Source: a virus
Virus record (IMG/VR): IMGVR_UViG_3300025410_000022
Location: 1-55,687 of that record
DNA length: 55,687 nt
Direction: 5' to 3' (one strand)
The position numbers and the translations under genes are program-made. Within the stretch, counting starts at the first letter, position 1. The number at the start of each line of letters is the position of its first letter. Shown here one piece after another: positions 32,500-40,709 of the stretch. The notes under the pieces were generated by a model. It searched no databases. It saw nothing but the letters and a program-made list of their open reading frames with translations, and had not been told where the DNA came from.

Positions 32500-33030
32500 T
32501 CAGGCCACCCCGAGGGCGTCCTTGGCTTCCGCCCAACATTGCAACCGATCCTGATACCCGTTGAGTCCGCCGTTGATTCGTTTAGTGATGGTTTCAAAAT
32601 CACCGTTATCGGCAAAAGCGTTTAGCCCTCGCCTCTCCCAGAATAAAGCAGCAGACCATGCCGCGTAAAGGGGGGCCGTCAGCATGTCGGGTTCGGCAAT
32701 GAGATCGACGTTCATAAGATCGCCGTAGGTTTTATAGTTCGCCCGCCCCGTGATCTGGATCAAACCGCGGCCTTTGAACCGGGGGCCATCTCCTGGCTCG
32801 GTATTACCGAGGTCGGCGCGACCCTCATACGCATTGCCAGAGGCGATCTCTTCAACGTAATGGAGGCTACCGCTCTCATGGGCGATCTGCGCCAGGAAGG
32901 CTGCGATACGCTCGGGGGTGTTGACGCCGCATTCATCGCAGGCGTCGGATATGGGCTGGGCAAACCGTGCCACATTGTCGGCGCTGGCGTGGGGCATTGC
33001 GGCCTTGAGTTGGTCTGCTGTAACGCCCAT
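32500..33030 (-). CDS. GH19 endolysin (chitinase-like glycosidase)
   Basis: A 176-aa endolysin of glycoside hydrolase family 19. LAQIAHESGSLHYVEEIASG carries the catalytic Glu E52 and the second acidic residue at 60-61. Then YEGRADLGNTEPGDGPRFKG and RGLIQITGRANY match the family signature. It would cut peptidoglycan at late times. It has no signal peptide, so a holin is needed for release. ATG 33030 is preferred (GGAAA upstream) over the in-frame TTG at 33045. Confidence 0.92.
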   Translation of the reverse strand: MGVTADQLKAAMPHASADNVARFAQPISDACDECGVNTPERIAAFLAQIAHESGSLHYVEEIASGNAYEGRADLGNTEPGDGPRFKGRGLIQITGRANYKTYGDLMNVDLIAEPDMLTAPLYAAWSAALFWERRGLNAFADNGDFETITKRINGGLNGYQDRLQCWAEAKDALGVA

Positions 33031-33032
33031 GG

Positions 33033-33266
33033 TTAGTTTTTCCAAAAATGGTCGATGGCAAGTCCGACGGCGGTGCCAACAGCGGCGAAGATACCACCCG
33101 CTAGGGACGCTTGCCCTTTGGTCTTGGCGATTTCGGTGGCGTGGCTTTTGCTTTCTTCGAACAGTATGTTGATCTGCCCAGAATGCGTTTCGGTGCGTTG
33201 GAGTGCCTTGGACAAGTCACCCTTTATTTCCCAAAGGAGTTTTCTGATTTCTTCTTGGTCGGTCAT
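33033..33266 (-). CDS. Holin candidate with C-terminal membrane helix
   Basis: A 77-aa protein: amphipathic coiled N-terminus (TDQEEIRKLLWEIKGDLSKA) and one C-terminal membrane helix (LAGGIFAAVGTAVGLAIDHFW). The layout is like XhlA-type holin components. It starts by ATGA overlap with the gene before it and lies immediately upstream of the endolysin, the usual holin place. Confidence 0.65.
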   Translation of the reverse strand: MTDQEEIRKLLWEIKGDLSKALQRTETHSGQINILFEESKSHATEIAKTKGQASLAGGIFAAVGTAVGLAIDHFWKN

Positions 33267-33727
33267 AGCACCACACATCCAACAAAAGTGAACCCTGCGG
33301 CCGCGCCTGCGGCCAATTCATAATAGGCTTCCCACCCATCAATAAAGTTGTTTGGACCCCAGGTGGGGACTTGCTTGTTGAAAAGAAGCGCCGCTACCAA
33401 AACCGGGAACGCCCCTGCGGGGGCAACCCACCAGCAACTCGTCAAAGCCGCGACCGCAACGGGGAAAGGCAAGAACCGAGCCGCCAACAAAGGAAGCTTC
33501 TCATAGTTCTGCCCTAGCAGCATATCCCCATATAGGAGGGCCGCGAGAACCGGGGCAATCCAAAAATCCGGGGTCATAAAATAATGGATGCCTGCGGGGA
33601 CCAACAGAAGGGAGAACAGAACAACGCACATGGAATGTGTGATACCAAAGCCGCCGCCCCATCCGCCCATCAAGTGACGGACCATCGCTCCATAAACCGT
33701 GGCAAGGATGATGATTAGAGCGGTCAT
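33263..33727 (-). CDS. Multi-span membrane protein of the lysis region
   Basis: A 154-aa protein with four to five hydrophobic segments (LIIILATVYGAMV; MCVVLFSLLLVPAGIHYF; APVLAALLYGDMLL; PVAVAALTSCWWVAPAGAFP; AAGAAAGFTFVGCVVL). Between them are short Gly/Pro-rich loops. Position before the holin candidate suggests a lysis or membrane-remodelling role; no family is known to me. Confidence 0.65.
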   Translation of the reverse strand: MTALIIILATVYGAMVRHLMGGWGGGFGITHSMCVVLFSLLLVPAGIHYFMTPDFWIAPVLAALLYGDMLLGQNYEKLPLLAARFLPFPVAVAALTSCWWVAPAGAFPVLVAALLFNKQVPTWGPNNFIDGWEAYYELAAGAAAGFTFVGCVVL

Positions 33728-34182
33728 AACGCACCTATCTGTGTCGTTGTAAGCCCCGCTTCTTGGGTGCTTGTTAGAACCGCCACTTGAGTAGTGGTAA
33801 ACGCCGTCATCTGAGTTGAAGTGAGAGCGTCGATTGATGTTGAGGTCAGTCCACTCAATTGAGTTGCATTCAATGCCTGTATTTGCGTCACGTTGTCAGT
33901 GAGCAAATCAAGGTTGGCCCGAAGCGCGGCGATTTGGGCGTTAACATTTGCTAGCCACCCGCCATCAGTCCCAAGCATCGCCTCCCGCATACGGCGTTGG
34001 GAAACAGTGGCTTCCAGCGCGGCAATTTGTGCCAGGATAGGGGTGTTACGAGTGGCAGCGGTGGCAGTCCATGCCGCGCCATCCCAAGTGTAGGTCGCGT
34101 CAGGACGTTGCGGGACGGGTACACTGCCGGGGATTGCGTCACCTTCATGGTAGCCGAGTTCTGGATTGATGTAGTAGCCCAT
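33724..34182 (-). CDS. Tail-fibre-associated protein with TSTQ octad repeats
   Basis: A 152-aa protein; ATG 34182 follows GGAGGG. The N-terminus (MGYYINPELGYHEGDAIPGS...YTWDGAAWTA) resembles small tail-fibre assembly proteins. The C-terminus is seven tandem octads, from NVTQIQAL and NATQLSGL through TTTQVAVL to the last unit TTTQIGAL, which ends the protein. Such repeats may form a short solenoid. It directly follows the receptor-binding protein (TAATG overlap), so a fibre chaperone or tip is likely. Confidence 0.65.
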   Translation of the reverse strand: MGYYINPELGYHEGDAIPGSVPVPQRPDATYTWDGAAWTATAATRNTPILAQIAALEATVSQRRMREAMLGTDGGWLANVNAQIAALRANLDLLTDNVTQIQALNATQLSGLTSTSIDALTSTQMTAFTTTQVAVLTSTQEAGLTTTQIGAL

Positions 34183-35801
34183 TAGAAAGCCCTCCGAACG
34201 CGAATGCGGTACGCCCAATTGGCAGAAGTAAGGGTGACAGACGCACCGGAACCGTTCTCAGTGACAAATGCGGCAGTTCCGCCAGTTACGGCAGAAGATG
34301 AGTTTCGGTAACGGTAGGTTAGGCATGGCGCAAAGCCACCAGAACCCACGGCGGTATAAGCATCCTGTATGGTTCCGACCGTTGAATATACACCGTTGTC
34401 AGCCGTCAGACAGAGCAATTCCACCTTAACGTCCTTGAGGCTGGTGCCGAGATTGTCGGCTGCGGTCATGGTGCTGGCGGTGGATGGAAGGCCATTCTGC
34501 CACGCCTGAACATACTGCCCTTGGAAGGCGTAGCTGATCACACTGGAAATGGTGCTGACACCAGCAGTCGCTTCGCCCACACAGACAGTCTGAGTGGCTG
34601 TGAAAGTCGGGTTATTCCCAGAAACGACGGATGCAGCAGACGGGGTTTTCCACTGGTAGTTCACAGTGTCAATCCAGCTTGATGCGTAGCCCGCTGCCGC
34701 AATGTTGGGCAGCGAGACTGGGACGGAATAGGTGGTCCCGGCTGGATGCTGGCAATAGGGCAGGAACTCAAAGCCTTGGGCATTGCCTGTAAGGCGGGTA
34801 TCGGACCCTGATACGTTGACATCCCCAACGTACATCTGGGTCATACCACAAACCTTAACGGCACTTGAAACAGTCTGGTCAAGAACACCGTTGACGTAGA
34901 CAAAATACTTACCCGCCACCGCATCGAAGGTCAGTTCAATGAAGTACCAAGTTCCAGTTACAAGGGTTGCCGTGCCAGTAGTTGCGTTGGCGATATCGTA
35001 AGAAGCAGCAGCAGAAGACAAGTACAGCGTCACCTTCCCTGATGTGCTGATTGTAACCCCTACCCCATAAGGGCCAGACAACAGCATGCACATAAGTCCG
35101 TTTGCCGCCGCCAAGCTGCTCGACTTAAACCAACCGCGCATTGCCCAACCACCGTTACCAAAGCCACTGGGGCTAAATGCTGCGCCATTGTAGCTAAAAA
35201 ATTGGGTTGATCCGTTCAGGACGGCGTAATAGGTGCTAGCGATAGCCGGGGTGGTGTTGGCAAATGTAGCCGAACCTGTGTTGGTCCATGGGTTGCCGAA
35301 ATCGTCTGTGGAGACATTGTTCAGTGTCAGGCTTACGTTTCCCGCTTTATTATACGCAGTGCCGTACTGAGGCGGTGCCAGAGTGGTTGACCAAGTGCTG
35401 GTCGAGGACGAGGCGTAGGTTTGCAAAATATAGTTCAGGGTGTTTGCAGAGCAAGCTGCTGTGTTTCCACCAGATACTAGCTGGCTGATAACGTCACTTG
35501 CGCCGCTGGTACCGAAACCATTTGCGTAGCTGGTCGTCAGCGGAACCGTGGCTGTGTAAGCCGGGGTCAGGCCAGAGCCAGTGGTCAAAAACGAAGGCAC
35601 ACCTGAACTGGAATCGCCATCAAGAACGGTTTGTCTCACGCCACCGCTGGTGCCGCCACTTCCGACAATATGCCCACCCAGCGTTACGCCGTCATGGATG
35701 CGAATGTTATAGGCGGTGGTATCGACAGAGATGGCCCCCGAGGGATGCGCCACCGCGTTGTTCTGGCTGGATGTACCGTTTGGCGGAATCAAAACGCCCA
35801 T
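34182..35801 (-). CDS. Tail fibre / receptor-binding protein with LamG-like domain
   Basis: A 539-aa protein. The N-terminus (SVDTTAYNIRIHDGVTLGGH) is a phage tail-fibre attachment motif. Residues about 185-350 form a laminin-G/concanavalin-like lectin fold (WAMRGWFKSSSLAAANGLMC ... TGTWYFIELTFDAVAGKYFV then YVNGVLDQTVSS), which would bind carbohydrate. The C-terminal part is beta-rich and ends in SANWAYRIRVRRAF. It most likely decides host range. The 3' neighbour is an associated small protein. Confidence 0.75.
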   Translation of the reverse strand: MGVLIPPNGTSSQNNAVAHPSGAISVDTTAYNIRIHDGVTLGGHIVGSGGTSGGVRQTVLDGDSSSGVPSFLTTGSGLTPAYTATVPLTTSYANGFGTSGASDVISQLVSGGNTAACSANTLNYILQTYASSSTSTWSTTLAPPQYGTAYNKAGNVSLTLNNVSTDDFGNPWTNTGSATFANTTPAIASTYYAVLNGSTQFFSYNGAAFSPSGFGNGGWAMRGWFKSSSLAAANGLMCMLLSGPYGVGVTISTSGKVTLYLSSAAASYDIANATTGTATLVTGTWYFIELTFDAVAGKYFVYVNGVLDQTVSSAVKVCGMTQMYVGDVNVSGSDTRLTGNAQGFEFLPYCQHPAGTTYSVPVSLPNIAAAGYASSWIDTVNYQWKTPSAASVVSGNNPTFTATQTVCVGEATAGVSTISSVISYAFQGQYVQAWQNGLPSTASTMTAADNLGTSLKDVKVELLCLTADNGVYSTVGTIQDAYTAVGSGGFAPCLTYRYRNSSSAVTGGTAAFVTENGSGASVTLTSANWAYRIRVRRAF

Positions 35802-35812
35802 GATGAACCCTC

Positions 35813-36454
35813 TTAGCTAACCGTTCCGAAGTTGATCGCCTGCTGCGACCCGCTCGACGTCGTGACGGTGGATATTGTAATACCAGAATCTTGCAGGATT
35901 GTACCTGTTGTACCGTTAAACGTGGCGATATGCCCGGATACTGACGATGCAGGCCCGACCACGTTGCCCGCGCCCGAGGGGGTTGTCCACGTCCCATCGC
36001 CGCGAAGATAGGTCGAACTGGAAGGGGTCCCGGTAATTGCAGGGATAGCAGTGACGGACACTATGGCCCGTCCCGTCGAAGGAAGGTATGCCAAAACTTT
36101 CCACGCCCCGGAGCCTTGGTACTGGCAGATCATGCAGTCGTTTGCATTGGTGGTGATGTTTACCGCACCAGGAAGGATGAGCGTAGAAGCGTTATAGCTG
36201 ACGGTTGCCGCCCCAGAGAACACGACAAAATAAATAGGATTGCTGGACGAAGCACTTGACCCAAAAGACGATATCGTTGCCGTGCCAGTTATGTTTACGC
36301 AGATCGTCCCCGCAGTCCCGAGGTCTGTCGTGGCAGCCGAGGCTAGAGTTTGTGCTGGACCCCAGAAAGGAATCGTATTGAAGTTGGCGTCCAAATACGA
36401 CATTTGGGCTGCGGTCAAGCTTGCAAAAACATATGGGTATGTAGGTGCAGTCAT
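35813..36454 (-). CDS. Tail fibre protein
   Basis: A 213-aa protein. The N-terminus (MTAPTYPYVFASLTAAQMSY, LDANFN) and the C-terminal phrase TPSSSTYLRGDGTWTTPSGA are standard signs of short phage tail-fibre or collar proteins. The chain ends in DSGITISTVTTSSGSQQAIN, a segment often joined to another fibre module. Probably the connection between the tail tube and the receptor-binding protein next to it. Confidence 0.75.
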   Translation of the reverse strand: MTAPTYPYVFASLTAAQMSYLDANFNTIPFWGPAQTLASAATTDLGTAGTICVNITGTATISSFGSSASSSNPIYFVVFSGAATVSYNASTLILPGAVNITTNANDCMICQYQGSGAWKVLAYLPSTGRAIVSVTAIPAITGTPSSSTYLRGDGTWTTPSGAGNVVGPASSVSGHIATFNGTTGTILQDSGITISTVTTSSGSQQAINFGTVS

Positions 36455-36461
36455 AGAAGCC

Positions 36462-38615
36462 TCAAATCGTCAACTGGTATTGCTGATAGATCGTCGTCAA
36501 AGACACCACGGTGAAATCAGATGAAGAGGATTGTACCGTCAGTCCGAGCAAGACACCAGCCGTATCAAGCGGCTCATACCCTACCGGAACCCCCGCAATA
36601 AGCCAATACGCCGTACCACTGGTGGCCGTCCAAGTGGTAGCACCAACTATGCCGCTTGCCCATGCCACCGCGTTGGGTATGAAATTACTCAGCGTCTGGG
36701 ACGTCCCTCGCTCATTCTCGATCAACGTCGTAAGAATGGCGGGTTGGGTGATGGTCGTATTTTGAAGAAGGACGTAAAGCCGAACAGCATGTTTGGTCAT
36801 CATATAAGACGGCTTATCCCACAACTTGGAACGCACCGTTTTGGTAATGTTGGTGGAAGCCGCCTGGAACAGGGGGTAGACCAAGTTACCATCGGTGCCA
36901 TACGCAGTCATCACCGACGAATACTCGCGGTAAGTGACGAAAGTCAGGGCGTTGCCCGCCGCTACAGTAAGACCTGTGTTGCCCGGAACGCCGCCGCTGG
37001 TTCCTGATAAATATTGTGAAGCCGTCCACCAGCGATGGCCGTCCCACATAAGAAGCGCGTTACGAGGTAGCCCTGTGATCTGGTCGGTAATCGGGAACAG
37101 CAGCATGTAGACGTGAATGTCAAACACGGTTGCAACGGCCGCGGATGGCAAGAACGTAGCGGGCACCGTAGTGTTTTGCAAAATACCGTCAAGCGGACCA
37201 GAGACCTTTTCAACCGCGCCGCCGTAGATCGCGTGGATGCCAAGCGCATTGGCAAAAACAATGGCGCGGGAATACACCTGGGTCGAACTTGCCCACGGGG
37301 TGCCAAGCTGGGGATCGACGTTCTGGTTGGTGAAAGTCGTTGTCGCCGGGGTGCCGGAAGTCTGAACGCCCGAGATGTAATTCACCGACGAGTCCGCGAT
37401 GGTGTACAGGAAGCCCGATGATTGCTTGAGCGACACATATTGTTGCTTCAAGAAAGAATCCGACGACTGGAACGCACCACCCCCGTCAGGGGTGCCGAAG
37501 TCCGATACGGAACCCGGCGCTGACAAATATATGTTTGCGCCGTTCGCCACCCAGACGTGGGAAGAATAAATCTCTACTGAACTCCCGCTGATGCCGAACG
37601 GCATGAGACTAGTCGTGGCTGTGGCGCAAGGGCTGCCGCCGCCCGTCACTTGGAGGACCGGGGTTAACGTATACCCATTGCCGCCGTTTGTCACAGTGAC
37701 GGAAGTTACAGCCCCTCCCGCCGCAACGGGGGTCAACGTCGCTGCCGTAGAATAATTGCCACCGCCAAGAACTGTGATTGTGGGGGCTTGCGTATAACCC
37801 GTCCCGCCGTTAACGACGGTGACGCTGGTGATTTTGCCGCCACTCATAACCGGGGTAAGAATGGCCGTAGAGGCCCCGCTACCGCCGCCAGTGAAGTTGA
37901 TGGTTATCTGATCCCCGACTTTATATCCGCTCCCCGCAGACGTAATGACAACGGAGGTAACCGCCCCGTTTGACACCTGGGCCGTAAGCGCAATTCCGCT
38001 TCCGCTGCCTCCGCTTACACTGACCGTCGGGGCCGAGGTATAGCCCAGCCCGCCGTTTGTGACGACCACTTGAGGGCCTATCGTACCGGCCGTATGAAGA
38101 GTGCTTTGCTGGGCGTTCCACACCCAATACCCATTGGTCTGCGACGAACAGAAAAGAAGGTACTGGTTACTCCATTGCGCCACGCCGGGAGGGGCTGCCG
38201 GGGCTGCCGTAGTGATTGTCCCCGCAGGGGCAATAGTGGTGACCGCATTGGTGTTGAGGTTAAGCTGGTACACCCCGCCACCCGAGCCTGCGTTATAACT
38301 GGTGAAGGCCACCATATAAGCTTGGTAGTTTGAATTGCCGAGGGTGCCCTGGCCGGAATTAAAGAAGAAGAAATTGACGATCTGCTGCCCGTCCGGGGTG
38401 GCAAAGATCGGAGCCCCCGCATCCCACAGAGTGCGGAGATTGTTCTTGCCGATAGGCATAAAATTGTCGCACCAGTACATCTCCTGTTCCTGAATACCGG
38501 GGCGGGATGCGCGAGTGTTCAGGCCTTCAAACCCATCAAAGATGAAAGCATCAAAGCCCGACGGTAAACCGGGGATCGGTTGTTGGGAAGCGGGCGGGCT
38601 AAAATCACCGGCCAT
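36462..38615 (-). CDS. Tail tubular protein B-like (nozzle) with inserted GGxGYT modules
   Basis: A 717-aa protein with the N-terminal segment FEGLNTRASRPGIQEQEMYW and CDNFMPIGKNNLRTLWDAG, and the long beta-propeller-like body (YLLFCSSQTNGYWVWNAQQS; LLMWDGHRWW) typical of T7 gp12-like nozzle proteins. Four modules of about 38 residues are inserted at residues 180-335 (GAVTSVTVTNGGNGYTLTPV type). They also occur in three other virion proteins. It follows the adaptor gene, as gp12 follows gp11 in T7. Confidence 0.8.
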   Translation of the reverse strand: MAGDFSPPASQQPIPGLPSGFDAFIFDGFEGLNTRASRPGIQEQEMYWCDNFMPIGKNNLRTLWDAGAPIFATPDGQQIVNFFFFNSGQGTLGNSNYQAYMVAFTSYNAGSGGGVYQLNLNTNAVTTIAPAGTITTAAPAAPPGVAQWSNQYLLFCSSQTNGYWVWNAQQSTLHTAGTIGPQVVVTNGGLGYTSAPTVSVSGGSGSGIALTAQVSNGAVTSVVITSAGSGYKVGDQITINFTGGGSGASTAILTPVMSGGKITSVTVVNGGTGYTQAPTITVLGGGNYSTAATLTPVAAGGAVTSVTVTNGGNGYTLTPVLQVTGGGSPCATATTSLMPFGISGSSVEIYSSHVWVANGANIYLSAPGSVSDFGTPDGGGAFQSSDSFLKQQYVSLKQSSGFLYTIADSSVNYISGVQTSGTPATTTFTNQNVDPQLGTPWASSTQVYSRAIVFANALGIHAIYGGAVEKVSGPLDGILQNTTVPATFLPSAAVATVFDIHVYMLLFPITDQITGLPRNALLMWDGHRWWTASQYLSGTSGGVPGNTGLTVAAGNALTFVTYREYSSVMTAYGTDGNLVYPLFQAASTNITKTVRSKLWDKPSYMMTKHAVRLYVLLQNTTITQPAILTTLIENERGTSQTLSNFIPNAVAWASGIVGATTWTATSGTAYWLIAGVPVGYEPLDTAGVLLGLTVQSSSSDFTVVSLTTIYQQYQLTI
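37611..38078 (-). repeat. Four GGxGYT modules inside the nozzle protein gene
   Basis: Residues 180-335 of the nozzle-like protein consist of four units: S-V-x-V-T-x-G-G-x-G-Y-T-x-A-P-T-x-x-V, then a Gly-rich turn, then A-T-A-x-L-x-P-V. The DNA copies have diverged, so the duplication is old or under selection for protein rather than DNA identity. Confidence 0.85.
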
Positions 38616-38618
38616 GGG

Positions 38619-39530
38619 TTACCCCCGACCGTATGGGCTAACCGTCACCATGGGCTGCGAGAAGGCGCGAGCCCGCTTAACAAACTTATCGTACTCGCGC
38701 CACATGCGGTCGGCGTCAGCCAAACGATTGGTTCCGCTCAAAGCCAAATAGGAGGCGAAGAATGGTACAGCATCGGTCCATGGGTACGGGATAACCTCGA
38801 CCGTGGCATCGGTGACCAAAGCTATGGGCAAGCAAATGCAATCCCACTCCATGGTGTATCCCGTGTTGGCAACCGGATAGAGGTAGAACGACCCGCTGAC
38901 GCCTTGCCCGTATTGGCATCCGATGGCCGGGATATCCTGATAGGAATTTGACCAGTTACGAATTTGGGCTTGGTACATGGAAAAGGATTTACGCTGTACG
39001 GTATAGCGGAGATTACCCCAAATGATGGACACACCTTTGACCGCCAAAACTTGCGAGTACCCCGCCACATTGGCAAAAGTGATGAGAGAGAACGGGTAGA
39101 CTTCTTGCCCCTGGACCGTAACCATGCCCGCTTCATTGCCACCACCCACAGCGGCCAGGGTCGGGGCCACAGTATAGCCAGTGCCGCCCGACACAACCGT
39201 GACCGAAGTAACCGTGCCGCCGGAAACAACAGCCATGAACGTAGCTGCGGTGGAGTAACTGCTGCTGGTCACAGTGATTGTGGGAGATGCAACATACCCA
39301 GACCCACCCGACACTACGGTGACCGAAGTTACAATCCCGCCCGCGATGTTTGCGGTGAAAGAGGCGTAGCTGGTGGGTGCCGACGTCGCAAGATAGCGAA
39401 CGCATTGGGACTCGGCGGCGATTTGGTTCCGCGCCGTGTTGATGTAATTTATGATTGTTGCGTTGGTATACAGATTACCCGAGGGGTTCCCCAGCAAGTT
39501 GAGCGTCTGCGAGATGTAGGTTGCTAGCAT
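38619..39530 (-). CDS. Tail tubular protein A-like (adaptor) with inserted modules
   Basis: A 303-aa protein like the T7 gp11 adaptor that joins portal to tail: N-terminal helix pair (NATIINYINTARNQIAAESQ, CVRYLAT) and C-terminal YPWTDAVPFFASYLALSGTN with helices. Two GGxGYT modules replace or extend a loop at residues 63-132 (GIVTSVTVVSGGSGYVASPT; GTVTSVTVVSGGTGYTVAPT). I know the adaptor fold without such inserts, so they would decorate the ring outside. Confidence 0.78.
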   Translation of the reverse strand: MLATYISQTLNLLGNPSGNLYTNATIINYINTARNQIAAESQCVRYLATSAPTSYASFTANIAGGIVTSVTVVSGGSGYVASPTITVTSSSYSTAATFMAVVSGGTVTSVTVVSGGTGYTVAPTLAAVGGGNEAGMVTVQGQEVYPFSLITFANVAGYSQVLAVKGVSIIWGNLRYTVQRKSFSMYQAQIRNWSNSYQDIPAIGCQYGQGVSGSFYLYPVANTGYTMEWDCICLPIALVTDATVEVIPYPWTDAVPFFASYLALSGTNRLADADRMWREYDKFVKRARAFSQPMVTVSPYGRG

Positions 39531-39562
39531 CTAAAGACGCTCCCCTTGCTGGAGCCCTAGGA

Positions 39563-40696
39563 TTAGACCGGCTGGATGAACAGGTAATCCGTCACCGAAC
39601 CGAGAGTGGCCGAAGCCACCGCGACCGTGGTCGGGGCCGCAGTACCGATGGTGGCACCGATGGTCAACGCCGGGGCCGCCTGGAACAGGCCGCCGTCGAT
39701 CAAGCCCGTTTGCGGCGTAGAAATCGCCTGGGTCGAGACCGTGGTGGTGGACATCGTGGCTGAGATCTGCGCCTGACGGGGCAAGAAGTAGCCAGCACCA
39801 ATCGCCGGATTGGCGATGGTCGGGGTGGCCGTGGTCAGACCGCCAACAGTGTTGATCGAGGCCGCGGTGTTGGACGAATAGCCCGTACCAGCGGTCGAGA
39901 CCGTAACCGAGGTGATGGTCAAGCACATGACCGGGGTCGCCGTAGCCGAAGCACCGCCGCCGCCCGAGATGGTCAGGGTCGGAACCGCCGCAATCGGGGT
40001 GCCCGGATTGGTGCAAACCACCGCAGTAACCGTACCGGAACCGCCGAGAACCGCCGTAGCCTTAGCCGTCGTAACCGAGACCGTCGAGGTGGTCTGGTAA
40101 TTCGGGTCCATGGAGTTCGGGACAATGGTCACGGTCGGGGCCGAAGTGTAGCCCGCGCCCTGATTGTCCACGACGATGGAGGTAACCGCGCCGCCCGAGA
40201 TAACGGCGTGAGCCGTGGCCGGGATGCCACCGTTCGGCGGGGCCGACAGGAAGACGTTGGGGGCCATGGTGTAGTTGGTACCGCCAGCAGACACGGTGAC
40301 CGAGGTCACAGTACCGCCGAGAATAGCCTGCCAGGTCGAGGAGCCCGAAGACACGGTGACGGTCGGGGTCGAGGTGTAGCCGGTACCGGCGTTGGTCACC
40401 ACGGCACCGACGGGGCAGCCGGTCAGGTTGGCGATGCGATAGTTCGCGCCGTCCGACTGAACCAGAGCGGCACCGCTGGGGCCCGCGCTGAAGGCGAACC
40501 ACAGGTTAGAGACAGGGTCCAAGACCTGGAGGGTCGAGTAAGGACCAGGCTGCACCCAGTAGGTTCCCGCCGGGATGGTGTACACTTCGCCAGCCGGGAG
40601 GCTGATGCGGTTGGCACCACCGAACGGGGTATTACCCAGGGTGTTAGTAGGAAGCGGAAGAGCAACGCCCGCGCCGCCAATTGCATTAAGAGCCAT
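39563..40696 (-). CDS. Head decoration/fibre candidate with five GGxGYT modules
   Basis: A 377-aa protein. Residues 1-92 (VYTIPAGTYWVQPGPYSTLQ, VLDPVSNLWF) form a beta-rich anchor domain. Residues 95-285 contain about five degenerate GGxGYT modules (GAVVTNAGTGYTSTPTVTVS; GAVTSIVVDNQGAGYTSAPT). The end is Thr/Ala-rich. GGAGGAA gives a strong start. Encoded directly after the major capsid protein, so a capsid decoration protein is likely. Confidence 0.65.
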   Translation of the reverse strand: MALNAIGGAGVALPLPTNTLGNTPFGGANRISLPAGEVYTIPAGTYWVQPGPYSTLQVLDPVSNLWFAFSAGPSGAALVQSDGANYRIANLTGCPVGAVVTNAGTGYTSTPTVTVSSGSSTWQAILGGTVTSVTVSAGGTNYTMAPNVFLSAPPNGGIPATAHAVISGGAVTSIVVDNQGAGYTSAPTVTIVPNSMDPNYQTTSTVSVTTAKATAVLGGSGTVTAVVCTNPGTPIAAVPTLTISGGGGASATATPVMCLTITSVTVSTAGTGYSSNTAASINTVGGLTTATPTIANPAIGAGYFLPRQAQISATMSTTTVSTQAISTPQTGLIDGGLFQAAPALTIGATIGTAAPTTVAVASATLGSVTDYLFIQPV

Positions 40697-40709
40697 TTGC
40701 CATTCCTCC

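Noticed and set aside
39539-39555. Leftward terminator after the GGxGYT decoration gene
   Set aside because: Only a 5-bp stem (GCTCC/GGAGC) with a mixed GTCTTT tail; not convincing.
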